Assembly (NCBI RefSeq): GCF_026625845.1
Contig: NZ_CP113066.1
Location: 1,550,001 to 1,614,000 of the forward strand
Direction of reading: 5' to 3'
Length of the DNA stretch: 64,000 nt
DNA from: Agrococcus sp. SL85
GTDB taxonomy: Bacteria; Actinomycetota; Actinomycetes; Actinomycetales; Microbacteriaceae
Part shown: in pieces, positions 28,512 to 39,100 of the stretch
How positions within the stretch are numbered: position 1 is the first letter of the stretch
How the letters are laid out: each line of letters begins with the position of its first letter
Position numbers and translations under genes: made by a program
The notes under the pieces: generated by a model
Seen by the model: only the letters and a program-made list of their open reading frames with translations
The model's database searches: none
What the model was told of the DNA's origin: nothing

Positions 28512-29221
28512 TGCGCATCGCCGAGCTCGCTGCCCGCAGCGGCACCTCCGCCGCCTCGATCAAGCACTACGCGCGCGAGGGCCTGCTCGCGGGCGACCGG
28601 GTGGGCTACAACCGCACCGACTACGCCGAGCACCACGTGGCGCGGCTGCGCCTCATCCGCGCGCTGCTGCACCACGGGGGCCTCAGCCTCGCGGGCGTGC
28701 AGGACGTGCTGGCCGCGATCGACGACGAGTCCCTGCCCATCGAGGCGACGATGGCCGTCGCGCAGCATGCGCTGCCGCGGCGCGCGAGCGCCCCGACCGA
28801 GGCCTCGGTCGCCGCCGTCCGCGCCGCGGTCGACGATCGCGGCTGGTGCGTCGAGGACGACAACCCGGGCATCGCGCTCGCCGCGGCGACGCTCGACCGC
28901 TACCGCGAGATCGGGCGCGACGACCTCGCGCGCATCACCGCCGAGCACCTCGACGCGGCCGCCGCGCTCGCCGCCGCCGACCTGCGGCTCGTCGCCGAGT
29001 CCGGCTCGCGCGACCGCATGGCCGAGACCGTCGTCGTCGGCACCGTGCTCGGCGACGCGCTGAACGCCGGCCTCCGCCGCATCGCGCAGGAGCACCGCGC
29101 CCGCTCGGACGCCGACCAGCGCTGCGCCCGCTCGGACGCCGACCAGCGCTGCGCCCGCTCGGACGCCGACCAGCGCTGCGCCCGCTCGGACGCCCCTGCC
29201 GTCCCCGAGCCCGTCGACTGA
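28511..29221 (+). CDS. MerR-family regulator with C-terminal 9-residue tandem repeats
   Basis: 236 residues. The N-terminal winged helix is MerR-like: MRIAELAARSGTSAASIKHYAREGLL, then VGYNRTDYAEHHVARL. The middle 100 residues are helical and lack the Cys pairs of metal-sensing MerR proteins; WCVEDDNPG may belong to an effector pocket. The C-terminus carries three and a half copies of RSDADQRCA, each with one Cys, encoded by a 27-nt tandem repeat. The ATG at 28511 touches the inverted repeat at 28489-28511, implying autoregulation. The membrane-protein gene 22 nt downstream is the likely target. Confidence 0.88.
   Translation: MRIAELAARSGTSAASIKHYAREGLLAGDRVGYNRTDYAEHHVARLRLIRALLHHGGLSLAGVQDVLAAIDDESLPIEATMAVAQHALPRRASAPTEASVAAVRAAVDDRGWCVEDDNPGIALAAATLDRYREIGRDDLARITAEHLDAAAALAAADLRLVAESGSRDRMAETVVVGTVLGDALNAGLRRIAQEHRARSDADQRCARSDADQRCARSDADQRCARSDAPAVPEPVD
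29097..29194 (+). repeat. 27-nt tandem repeat inside the MerR gene
   Basis: Three identical 27-nt units start at 29097, 29124 and 29151, with a 17-nt partial fourth. The unit is a multiple of three, so copy number can vary without changing frame. Confidence 0.92.
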
Positions 29222-29243
29222 CCCGCACCCGAGGAGGCGCACC

Positions 29244-30237
29244 ATGCAGGCAGCAGGACCCGCCGCGACGCACGCGGCCGACGACCGAGGCGCCGCTCCC
29301 GGCGCCCTCGCCCTCCGCCTCCGCGATCCGCACCGCCCGCTGCTCGGCCTCGCCGCGGCGATGGGCGTCCTCGCGCTCGTGGCGGGCGTGCTCACGATCG
29401 TCGACCCCCGCGAGATCCTCGGGCAGCCCGCGTGGGCCAAGCCGCTGAAGTTCGCGCTGTCGATCGGCATCTACGCCGTGACCCTCGCCTGGCTGCTCGA
29501 CCAGCTCCGGCGCTTCCGCCGCACGGGCCGCGCGCTCGGCACGGTCGTCGTCGTCGGGCTCGTGGTCGAGATCGTCATCATCGCGGGCGCGGCGGCGCTC
29601 GGCACCACGAGCCACTTCAACGTGTCGACGCCGCTGAGCATCGGGCTCTGGAGCGCGATGGCCGCGGCGATCGCGGTGGTCTGGCTCATCACGCTGCTCG
29701 TCGGCGTCGGGCTCTCGCTCGCGCCCGGCGACGATGCGGCGCGCACGATCGCGATCCGCGCGGGCGTCGCGATCGCCGTCGCGGGCATGGCGGTCGCGTT
29801 CCTCATGACCTCGCCCACCGAGGCGCAGCTGCGCGACTTCCAGGGCGTCGCGGGCGCGCACGCCGTGGGCGTCGCCGACGGCGGCGCGGGCCTGCCGCTG
29901 CTCGGCTGGAGCACCGAGGGCGGCGACCTCCGGGTGCCGCACTTCGCGGGCATGCACGCACTGCAGGCGCTGCCCCTCGCAGCGCTCGCCGTGGAGGCTC
30001 GCGGCGCGCCGCATCCCGCTGCTGCGCGACGCGCGCCTGCGGGCGCACCTCGCCGCCGTGCTCGCGGGCGCCGCCGCCGCCGCGCCCGCCGTCCTCACGG
30101 CCCAGGCCCTCGCGGGCGAGCCCGTGACGGCGCCGAGCGCGCCCGTGCTCGCGGCGGCGGGCGCGACGGCCGCGGCCGCGGCGACGCTCGTGGCGCTCGC
30201 CGTCGCGGCCGCGCGGCGCCGGGCCGCCGCGCGCTGA
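29244..30237 (+). pseudogene. Polytopic membrane protein, frame broken near its C-terminus
   Basis: From ATG 29244 the frame encodes a protein with seven or so helices (LGLAAAMGVLALVAGVL, LKFALSIGIYAVTLAWLLD, VVVVGLVVEIVIIAG, AAAIAVVWLITLLVGVGL). After HFAGMHALQALPLAALAVE the coding frame moves by one base: the natural continuation (RIPLLRDARLRAHLAAVL, then further helices) is in the next frame and stops at 30237. One surplus base lies between about 29990 and 30012. Repaired length would be about 330 residues. Read without repair, the frame would run on into the next glycosyltransferase. Family not recognised; it follows MerR by 22 nt and probably is its target. Confidence 0.72.
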
Positions 30238-30275
30238 CGGGCGGCGGCCCGGCGGGCGCATGGGAGGATCGGCCC

Positions 30276-31202
30276 ATGCCCTCGAGCCGCTCCGACGTCG
30301 TCGCCGTCGCCGTCACGCACCGGCCCGACGAGGCGGCGCTGCCGGAGGTGCTCGCGCGCGCCGCCGGCCAGGTCGGCGGGCTCGTCGTGCTCGACAACGA
30401 CAGCCCCGCCGTCGACGGCGCCCACTGGAGCGCGCGCATCGCGGTGCCGACGGGCGTCGAGGTCGTGCGCCTCGCAGCGAACGTCGGCCTCGGCGCCGCG
30501 TACAACCGGGCCGCGGCGATCGCGCGCGAGCGCGGCGCCCGCTTCGTGCTGCTGCTCGACCAGGACTCCCGGCTCGACGAGGGCTGCGTCGACCTGCTCC
30601 TCGCGCACCACGACCGGCGCGCCGCGCGCGGGCCCGTGGGTGCCGTGGGCCCGACCTTCGTCGACGAGCGCTCGGGGGAGCGCGCGCCCTTCGTGCGCTT
30701 CGGCTTCCCGCTCAACCGCAAGGTCGACGCGCCCGCGGGCGGCGACGTCGACGCCGACTTCCTCATCTCCTCCGGCTCGCTCATCCCGCTCGCCGCGCTC
30801 GAGGCGGCAGGCGCCTTCGACGAGGGCCTGTTCATCGACAGCGTCGACATGGAGTGGTGCTTCCGCGCGAAGGCCGCGGGGCTCCAGCTCGTGGGCGTCG
30901 CCGACGCCCGCATGCTCCACGCGATCGGCGACGAGCTCGTGCGCCTGCCCGGCGGTGGCACGATGTTCGTGCACTCGCCGCTGCGGCTCTACATGATGAC
31001 CCGCAACCGCGTGGCGCTCTGGCGTCGGCCCGGCACCCCGGGCGTGTGGACGGCGCAGGACGTGCCGCGCATGGTGCTCAAGCTCGCGCGCATGACGGCC
31101 TTCGCGGCCCCTCGCGGCCGCAACGCCAGGGCGATGCTGCGCGGGGCGCTCGACGGCTGGCGCGGCCGCCAGGGGCCGCCGCCCGCGGCCGCGCGCCGCT
31201 AG
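30276..31202 (+). CDS. Rhamnosyltransferase-like GT2 glycosyltransferase
   Basis: 308 residues. GT-A motifs: VAVAVTHRPDE, VVLDNDSP, NVGLGAAYNRA, LLLDQDSRLDEG (Asp motif) and FLISSGSLIPL...IDSVDMEWCFRAKAAG. The order is that of the RfbF/WbbL rhamnosyltransferase group, which adds rhamnose to lipid-linked intermediates. The ATG at 30276 has GGGAGG at 30262-30267 with an 8-nt spacer. The C-terminus is basic. Its TAG (31200-31202) lies within a TAGCCT that may be the -10 of glmU. Rhamnose specificity is inferred, though an RgpF-like gene occurs at the left end. Confidence 0.83.
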   Translation: MPSSRSDVVAVAVTHRPDEAALPEVLARAAGQVGGLVVLDNDSPAVDGAHWSARIAVPTGVEVVRLAANVGLGAAYNRAAAIARERGARFVLLLDQDSRLDEGCVDLLLAHHDRRAARGPVGAVGPTFVDERSGERAPFVRFGFPLNRKVDAPAGGDVDADFLISSGSLIPLAALEAAGAFDEGLFIDSVDMEWCFRAKAAGLQLVGVADARMLHAIGDELVRLPGGGTMFVHSPLRLYMMTRNRVALWRRPGTPGVWTAQDVPRMVLKLARMTAFAAPRGRNARAMLRGALDGWRGRQGPPPAAARR

Positions 31203-31238
31203 CCTGGGCGAGCATCCCGTCCTGATCGGAGACCCGCT

Positions 31239-32670
31239 ATGCCCTCGATCGCCGTCATCGTCCTCGCCGCGGGCGCCGGCACGCGCATGAAGAGCCGCAC
31301 GCCGAAGCCCCTGCACCCGCTGGCCGGCAGGCCGCTCATCGCGCACGTCCTCTCGACGGCGGGCGAGCCTGCACCCGGAGGCCGTCGTGGCCGTCGTGCG
31401 GCACGAGCGCGACCGCATGGCCGAGGCCGTGCTCGAGCACGCGCCCCACGTGCGCATCGCCGACCAGGACGAGGTGCCCGGCACCGGCCGCGCCGTCGAG
31501 CAGGGGCTCGAGGCGATCCCCGGCTTCGAGGGCCACGTCGTCGTCCTCTCGGGCGACGTGCCGCTCATCGACGCCGCGACGCTGCGCACCCTGCTCGAGC
31601 GCCACGAGGCGCAGGGCAACCAGCTCACGCTCCTCTCGGCCCACCTCGGCGACCCCACGGGGCTCGGCCGCATCGTGCGCGACGAGGCGGGCGCCTTCGT
31701 GCGCATCGTCGAGCAGAAGGACGCCGACGAGGCCGAGCGCGCGATCGACGAGGTCAACGGCGGCATCTACGTCTTCGACGCCGCGGCGCTGCGCTCGGCG
31801 CTCGCGACCATCGGCACCGACAACGCGCAGGGCGAGAAGTACCTCACCGACGCCGCGCTGCGCATCCAGGCCGCGGGCGGCCGCATCGACGCGGTCGCGG
31901 CCGCCGACCCGTGGGCGATCCACGGCATCAACGACCGCATCCAGCTCTCGGAGGCGGCGCGCGAGCTCAACGCGCGCATCGTCCGCCGCTGGCAGGCGGC
32001 GGGCGTCTCGGTCGTCGACCCGGCGTCGACGTGGATCGACGTCGACGTGACGCTCGCGGAGGACGTGACGCTGCTCCCCGGCACGCAGCTGCGCGGTGCG
32101 ACGACCGTCGCGACGGGCGCGACCATCGGCCCCGACTCGACGCTCGTCGACACGGAGGTGGGGGAGGACGCGGTCGTCGTCCGCACCGACGCGACGCTCT
32201 CGGTCATCGGCGCGGGCGCGACGACGGGCCCCTGGGCGTACCTGCGCCCCAACACCGTCGTCGGCGAGCGCGGCAAGGTCGGCACCTTCGTCGAGACGAA
32301 GAACGCCCAGATCGGCGCGGGCAGCAAGGTGCCGCACCTGTCGTACGTGGGCGACGCGACGATCGGCGAGGGCGTCAACGTGGGCGGCGGCGCGATCACC
32401 GCGAACTACGACGGCGTGGCGAAGCACCGCACGCAGATCGACGACCACGCCCAGACCGGCGTCCACAACAGCTTCGTCGCCCCCGTTAGGATCGGTGCTG
32501 GCGCGAAGACGGGTGCCGGGGCCGTCATCCGCAAGGATGTCGAGCCCGGCGCGCTGGCGATCACCGTCGCCCCGCAGCGCAACCGGGCCGGATGGACCGA
32601 GGCCAACCGCCCCGGTTCGAAGGCCGCAGAGGCGGCAGCCGCCGCCGAGGAGCAGGGCCGGCAGGCCTGA
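31239..32670 (+). pseudogene. glmU: glmU, N-acetylglucosamine-1-phosphate uridyltransferase/acetyltransferase, frame broken by one extra G
   Basis: GlmU acetylates glucosamine-1-phosphate and converts it to UDP-GlcNAc for peptidoglycan. The start ATG 31239 gives the pyrophosphorylase signature ([21 protein letters not shown]). After VLSTA the frame shifts; removing one G from the GGG at 31361-31363 gives [22 protein letters not shown] and restores an unbroken 476-residue protein. Later motifs include the DVPL Asp motif, GGIYVFD, and the C-terminal left-handed beta-helix with [18 protein letters not shown] and [11 protein letters not shown]. Because the enzyme is essential and has no visible second copy, the indel is probably a sequence error. 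Confidence 0.9.
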
Positions 32671-32681
32671 GGAGGACCCGC

Positions 32682-33659
32682 GTGGGATCGATCGTCGCGA
32701 AGAACCGCAAGCACCTGGTCCTGGCGACCGGCCGATCGCACCCGGAGCTCGCGCAGTCCGTCGCGGTCGAGATGGGCGCCGACCTCATGGAGGTCGACTC
32801 CCGCACCTTCGCCAACGGCGAGATCTATGCCCGCTTCCGCGGCTCGGTGCGCGGCTCCGACGCCTTCATCATGCAGTCGTACGCGCGGCCCGTGAACGAG
32901 TGGCTCATGGAGCAGCTCATCATGGTCGACGCGCTGAAGCGCGCCTCGGCGAAGCGCATCACCGTGGTGATGCCGTACTACCCGTACTCGCGCCAGGACA
33001 AGAAGGGCGCGGGCCGCGAGCCGATCTCCGCCCGCCTCGTCGCCGACCTCTTCAAGACCGCGGGCGCCGACCGCATCATGTCGATCGACATCCACGCCTC
33101 GCAGATCCAGGGCTTCTTCGACGGCCCCTTCGACCACCTCTTCGCGATGCCGGTGCTCCTCGAGCACTTCCGCGACACCCTCGACCCCGACTCGCTCACG
33201 GTCGTCTCGCCCGACATGGGTCGCGTCCGCGTCGCCGACGTGTGGTCCGACAAGCTGGGCGCGCCGCTCGCGATCATCCACAAGCGCCGCGACCCGCTCG
33301 TGCCCAACCAGGTCTCGGTGCACGAGATCGTCGGCGAGGTGGCGGGCCGCACGTGCCTGCTCGTCGACGACATGATCGACACGGGCCGCACGATCGTGAA
33401 GGCCGCGGAGGCGCTGAAGGCCAACGGGGCCACGAACGTCGTCGTCGCGGCGACGCACGCGATCTTCTCGGATCCCGCGCCCGCGATCCTGAACTCCGAG
33501 CACATCGACAAGGTCGTCGTCACCGACACCCTGCCGCTGCGCGACGACCAGCGCTTCGAGAAGCTCCACGTGCTCTCGATCGCCCCGCTGCTGGCGCGCG
33601 CGATCACCGAGGTCTTCGAGGACGGCTCGGTGACGAGCCTCTTCGACGGCGCCGCCTGA
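32682..33659 (+). CDS. prs: Ribose-phosphate pyrophosphokinase
   Basis: 325 residues. It makes PRPP from ribose-5-phosphate and ATP for nucleotide, His and Trp synthesis. Visible are the flexible-loop/ATP region MPYYPYSRQDKKGAGREPIS, the DIHASQIQGFF segment, SPDMGRVRVADVWSD and the PRPP loop CLLVDDMIDTGRT. GTG 32682 is preceded by GAGGAGG 5 nt upstream. glmU-prs adjacency (11-nt gap) is a widespread arrangement and shows the two are one operon. Confidence 0.97.
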   Translation: MGSIVAKNRKHLVLATGRSHPELAQSVAVEMGADLMEVDSRTFANGEIYARFRGSVRGSDAFIMQSYARPVNEWLMEQLIMVDALKRASAKRITVVMPYYPYSRQDKKGAGREPISARLVADLFKTAGADRIMSIDIHASQIQGFFDGPFDHLFAMPVLLEHFRDTLDPDSLTVVSPDMGRVRVADVWSDKLGAPLAIIHKRRDPLVPNQVSVHEIVGEVAGRTCLLVDDMIDTGRTIVKAAEALKANGATNVVVAATHAIFSDPAPAILNSEHIDKVVVTDTLPLRDDQRFEKLHVLSIAPLLARAITEVFEDGSVTSLFDGAA

Positions 33660-33672
33660 GCGGTCCCCGCGC

Positions 33673-34973
33673 GTGACCTGGCACCGCGATCAGGTGCCCG
33701 GTCCCGGCCGCGGCACGGGCCGCTCGCGGCCGGTGCGGCGCGGCCCCGCGCTCCACGCGCTGGGCGCGCTCGCCGCGCCGGTGCGCGGCGCGGGCGCCGC
33801 CTCCGCGGGGCTGCTCGCGGGCGCGTGCGTGCTGGGCCTCGTGAACGAGGAGGTCATCGGCCTCGCCGCGGCCGATCTCGTGCTGCGCGGCGTGCTCGCC
33901 TCGGTGCTGCTGCTCGCGGCCGGGTGCGCGGTCGTCGAGCCGTGCAGGGTCGGGCTCGAGCGCGCGCTGCTGCTCCGCGCCGCGGAGCGGGCGGAGGACG
34001 ACGCGCCGCCGACGCTGCAGGAGCGCGTGCTGCTCGTCCGTGGCCCGCTGCCGCCGCTGCAGGCGCTCGGCGTCGGCGCGTCGATCGCCCTCGGGCTCGT
34101 GGCGCTCGTCGTCGTCGCCGTCGCGCTCGAGGACGACGACCCGGTCTGGGCGCTGGGCATGCCCGCCGCAGCGATCGGCCTCCTCGCGATCGCCGTCTCG
34201 CTCGCCGTCGTCGCGCGCGGGCGCGGGCCGCTCGCCATGCGCCGGGCCGAGCGCCTCGCGACGCTCGCCGCGCGCTGGGGCCGCGGCGCGCATCCCCGGC
34301 CGCGCGAGCTGCGGGCCCGCGCCGGGCGCGGGCTCGGCGCGCTCGGCACCGCCGCCGGGCTCGGCGCCGGCACCTTCTGCACCGGGGTCGTGCTGCGCCA
34401 GCCCGGACGGGGCGCCGACCCGATCCGCTGGGACGAGGGCGGCGAGCTCGCGATCGACGGCCTCGTGCTGCTCGGCGGCGCGGCGCTCGTCGCGGTCTCG
34501 CTCGTGCTGCTCGCCATCGCGGCCGCGCGGCTCGTGCGTGCCGCGCTCGCCGCTCGGCGGGTCGCCGCCTCGCTCGCCGGGGCGGCGGAGCCGCTGCCGC
34601 CCTCGCCGGCGCTCGACGCCCTCCTGCTCGACCGGACCGCGCTCGAGCGCGTCGCGGCCTCGCTCGCCGTGCTCGGCTGGGGCGCGCTCGCGCTCGGCCT
34701 CGCGCCGGGCTGGATGGCGGTCATCGACGGCCCGGCCGTCGCTGCGGGCATCGCGCGGCTCGAGGCGCTCCTCACCCCCGCCGCAGCGCTGCTCGCGGGC
34801 TCGCTGCTGCTCGCGCTCGTCGGCTCGGTGCGCGGTCAGCGGCTGCGTGAGCGGGCGCGCGCGCTCGTCGCCCACGACCCCTTCGAGGGCGTGGCGGCGC
34901 GGCGCGGCGAGGCGCAGCGCGCGGCGGAGGAGCGCGCGGGACTCGGCACCGCGCTCGCGCAGGGGGAGGGCCG

Positions 34974-34977
<4 letters not shown>
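33673..34977 (+). CDS. Polytopic membrane protein, function unknown
   Basis: 434 residues with about eight hydrophobic segments arranged in pairs separated by Arg/Ala-rich loops. No transporter or enzyme motif recognised. The GTG at 33673 has no clear ribosome site, so the N-terminus is uncertain; the first 30 residues are basic and unlikely to be membrane-embedded. It is 13 nt after prs, and its TGA overlaps the rlmC start as ATGA, so it belongs to the prs-rlmC transcription unit. Confidence 0.68.
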
Positions 34978-36128
<1,151 letters not shown>

Positions 36129-36160
36129 GCACGGTGCGCCCGCCGTTCACCCGTCGCCGC

Positions 36161-36166
36161 TAGCGT
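36161..36166 (+). promoter_or_regulatory. -10 element of the APC permease, probable leaderless mRNA
   Basis: TAGCGT lies 7 nt before the GTG at 36174, and there is no purine-rich ribosome site between them. Confidence 0.45.
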
Positions 36167-36173
36167 CGGCCGC

Positions 36174-37448
36174 GTGACGACCCTCCAGCGCCGCATCGGC
36201 GTGCCCGGCGCGATCGCCATCGGCCTCGGCGCGATGATCGGCGCGGGGCTGTTCTCGGTGTGGGGCCCGGCCGCCGGGATCGCGGGGCCGTGGCTGCCGC
36301 TCGCGCTCGTGCTCGCCGGCGCCATCGCGACCATGAACGCCCTCTCCACCGCGCAGCTCGCCATGGAGCACCCGGTCGCGGGCGGCGCCTACGCGTACGG
36401 CCGGGCGGAGGCGGGGGAGCGCGTCGGCTTCGCCGCGGGGTGGATGTTCCTCACGGGCAAGACGGCCTCGGCGGCCGCGATCGCCGTGGTCGCAGGCCGG
36501 CACCTGTGGCCCGAGCACGCGGTGCCCGTCGCGATCGCGGCGGTCCTCGTGCTCGCCGCGATCAACATGGCGGGCGTGCGCGTGACCGCATGGACCTCGG
36601 CGGCGCTCGTCGCGGTCGTGCTCGCGGTCGTCGTCGGGGCGCTCGTGTGGTGGGCGTCCGGGGGAGCACCGCACGGCGCCGTGACCGCAGCGCTCGCAGC
36701 GGGCGACGTCGGGGTGCTGCCGGCGGCGCCCGCGCCGCTCGTCGGCGCCGCGGCCGGCGGCCCGCTCGCCGTGCTGCAGGCCGCGGGCATCCTCTTCTTC
36801 GCGTTCGCCGGCTACGCGCGCATGGCGACGCTCGGCGAGGAGGCCCGCGACCCGCGCCGCACGCTCCCCGTCGCGATCGTCGTGGGCCTCGCCGTGGTGC
36901 TCGTGCTCTACGCCCTCGTGGCCTGGGCCGTCTCCGACGCGCTCGGCCCGCAGCTGGCGCTGTCGGCGACGCCGGTGGCCGACCTCGTGGCCGACCCGAC
37001 CCTCCACCGGGCGGTGCTCCTGGCCGGCGCGCTCGCGTGCCTCGGCTCGCTGCTCGGCATCCTCGCCGGCCTCAGCCGCACGAGCCTCGCGATGGCGCGC
37101 GAGCGCGACCTGCCCAGGCCGCTCTCGCGCGTCGCCGCCCGCACCGGCACGCCCGTCGTCGCGGAGGCCGCGGTCGCCGCGCTCGCGATCGTGGGCGTCC
37201 TCGTGCTGCCCGCCGGCGGCCTCGTGGCGCTCTCGTCCACCTGCGTGCTCGCCTACTACGGCATCGCGCACCTCGCGGCGATCCGGATGCGTCGCCGCGG
37301 CATCCGGATGTGGCTGCCGGCCTGGCTCCCGTGGCTGGGCGCGGCCGCGTGCGCCCTCGTCGTCGCGACGCTGCCCTGGCCCGGCGTCGTCGGCGCGGCG
37401 CTCTGGCTGGCGCTCGGGCTCGGCGCGCGGGCCTTGCTGCGCCGCTGA
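36174..37448 (+). CDS. APC-family amino acid permease
   Basis: 424 residues with about twelve helices. The first helix pattern IGLGAMIGAGLFSVWGPAA is the APC substrate-binding signature, followed by GGAYAYGR and, in the sixth helix, FFAFAGYARMATLGEEARDP. Amino acids or amines are the likely substrates, moved by proton symport; direction and substrate cannot be read from sequence. The GTG at 36174 has a TAGCGT 7 nt upstream. A 20-nt tandem repeat starts within its stop codon. Confidence 0.9.
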   Translation: MTTLQRRIGVPGAIAIGLGAMIGAGLFSVWGPAAGIAGPWLPLALVLAGAIATMNALSTAQLAMEHPVAGGAYAYGRAEAGERVGFAAGWMFLTGKTASAAAIAVVAGRHLWPEHAVPVAIAAVLVLAAINMAGVRVTAWTSAALVAVVLAVVVGALVWWASGGAPHGAVTAALAAGDVGVLPAAPAPLVGAAAGGPLAVLQAAGILFFAFAGYARMATLGEEARDPRRTLPVAIVVGLAVVLVLYALVAWAVSDALGPQLALSATPVADLVADPTLHRAVLLAGALACLGSLLGILAGLSRTSLAMARERDLPRPLSRVAARTGTPVVAEAAVAALAIVGVLVLPAGGLVALSSTCVLAYYGIAHLAAIRMRRRGIRMWLPAWLPWLGAAACALVVATLPWPGVVGAALWLALGLGARALLRR

Positions 37449-37517
37449 GCCGCCGCCGCTGCCGCGGAGCCGCCGCCGCTGCCGCGGAGCCGTCGCCGCT
37501 GCCGCGGAGCCGCCGCT
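37447..37517 (+). repeat. 20-nt GC-rich tandem repeat after the permease stop
   Basis: Three full 20-nt units (37447, 37467, 37487; the third has one mismatch) and an 11-nt partial. The first unit includes the last two bases of the permease TGA. Confidence 0.9.
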
Positions 37518-37530
37518 GGGGCCGGACGCG

Positions 37531-37568
37531 CCGACGGCCCGCGCCCCGAGTGGGACGCGGGCCGTCGG
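37531..37568. terminator. Long hairpin between convergent permease and dctA genes
   Basis: A perfect 13-bp outer stem (37531-37543 with 37556-37568) plus a further CCC/GGG inside make a strong bidirectional terminator. Confidence 0.85.
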
Positions 37569-37588
37569 CAGCGGACCGGCGGATCCGG

Positions 37589-38974
37589 TCAGCGCCGCTC
37601 GGTCGCCTCGAACTCGTGCGCGCCGCCCGTCGCGACCTCGCCGGTCGCGGGGGCCGCGCCGTGGTCGTCGGCGAGCATCGTGCGCTCGTCGAAGGGGCGC
37701 TCGCCCGCGAGGACGCCGCGCACCTGCACCATGTCGATCTGCTTCGTCCAGGTGCCGATGAGGAGCGTGGCCACGGCGTTGCCGGTGAAGTTCGTGAGCG
37801 CGCGCGCCTCCGACATGAAGCGGTCGATGCCCACGATGACGCCCACGCCGTCGACGAGGTCGGGGCGGTAGGTCTGCAGGCCGCCCGCGAGGGTCGCGAG
37901 GCCGGCGCCCGTGACGCCCGCGGCGCCCTTCGAGGCGATGATCATGAAGACCAGCAGGCCGATCTGCTCCGGGATCGACATCGGCATGCCCATGGCGGTC
38001 GAGATGAACAGCGACGCCATCGTCAGGTAGATGGCCGTGCCGTCGAGGTTGAACGAGTAGCCCGTGGGCACCGTGATGCCGACGACCGGCTTCGAGACGC
38101 CCGCGTGCTCCATCTTGGCGATGAGGCGGGGGAGGGCCGACTCGGAGGAGGAGGTGCCGACGATGAGCAGGTACTCGCGGCCGAGGTACTTCATGAGCGA
38201 GAAGATGTTCACGCCCGTGACGAGCTTCAGCAGCGTGCCGAGCACGACCACGATGAAGACGATGCAGGTGAGGTAGAAGCCGAGCATCAGGGTGGCGAGC
38301 GCGACGACCGCGCCCCAGCCGGTCGAGCCGACGACGCCGGCGATCGCGCCGAAGGCGCCGATGGGGGCGACCCACAGGATCATCGTCAGCACGCGGAAGA
38401 CGAGCGCCTGCAGGTGCTTGACGACGTTCAGGATCGGCGTGCCGCGCTCGCCCATCGCCTGCACGGCGAAGCCGACGAGCAGGGCGACGAAGAGCGTCTG
38501 CAGCACCGACTCGCCCGTGAGCGGCGAGAAGAGCGTCGTGGGGATGATGCCGAGCAGGAAGTCGGTCGTGGTCGAGGCCTCGCCCGTCGCCTCGTAGGTG
38601 GCGTCGGCGATGTTGAGCCCCTCGCCCGGGTGGACGAAGTTGCCGACGACGAGGCCGATCGCGAGCGCGAAGGTCGACATCGCGAGGAAGTAGATCAGCG
38701 CGAGGCCGCCGACCTTGCCGACCGTCGCGGCCTTGGCGATCGAGCCGATGCCGACGACGATCGTGCAGAAGATCACGGGCGCGATCATCATCTTGATGAG
38801 GGCGACGAAGCCCTTGCCGACGGGGGCGAGCGACTCGCCGACCTCAGGAGCGGCGAGGCCCACGGCGATGCCGAGGACGACCGCGACGATCACCGCGATG
38901 TAGAGCCAGTGCGTCTTGTCGATGCGACGGAGGCGGCCGAGCCGCGATCCGTCGGTGCTGGGCGTCGTTGCCAT
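37589..38974 (-). CDS. dctA: C4-dicarboxylate:cation symporter DctA
   Basis: 461 residues, the full length for the glutamate/dicarboxylate carrier family. The diagnostic elements are APVIFCTIVVGIGSIAK, the re-entrant loop SSSESALPRL, PTGYSFNLDGTAIYLT and GVTGAGLATL, ending with a helix and polar tail. The start ATG 38974 has GAAGGAGCG 8 nt upstream on its strand. It is divergent from a DcuS/CitA-type kinase and its response regulator, which are presumably its regulator. It likely imports succinate, fumarate or malate with H+ or Na+. Confidence 0.95.
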   Translation of the reverse strand: MATTPSTDGSRLGRLRRIDKTHWLYIAVIVAVVLGIAVGLAAPEVGESLAPVGKGFVALIKMMIAPVIFCTIVVGIGSIAKAATVGKVGGLALIYFLAMSTFALAIGLVVGNFVHPGEGLNIADATYEATGEASTTTDFLLGIIPTTLFSPLTGESVLQTLFVALLVGFAVQAMGERGTPILNVVKHLQALVFRVLTMILWVAPIGAFGAIAGVVGSTGWGAVVALATLMLGFYLTCIVFIVVVLGTLLKLVTGVNIFSLMKYLGREYLLIVGTSSSESALPRLIAKMEHAGVSKPVVGITVPTGYSFNLDGTAIYLTMASLFISTAMGMPMSIPEQIGLLVFMIIASKGAAGVTGAGLATLAGGLQTYRPDLVDGVGVIVGIDRFMSEARALTNFTGNAVATLLIGTWTKQIDMVQVRGVLAGERPFDERTMLADDHGAAPATGEVATGGAHEFEATERR

Positions 38975-39100
38975 GCTGTTCGCTCCTTCATGGGCGCAGC
39001 CCCTGCGCGGCGCCCTCGGGGAGCCAGCATGGGCGCCCCGCGTCGGGCGCGCCCGCTTTCGTGCATAGTGTTCATGGTCCGGTCGGGGAGGTGGTGGCGG

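Noticed and set aside
29097..29194. Possible CRISPR array
   Set aside because: The units are directly tandem with no spacers, in frame inside a coding sequence, and no cas genes are present.
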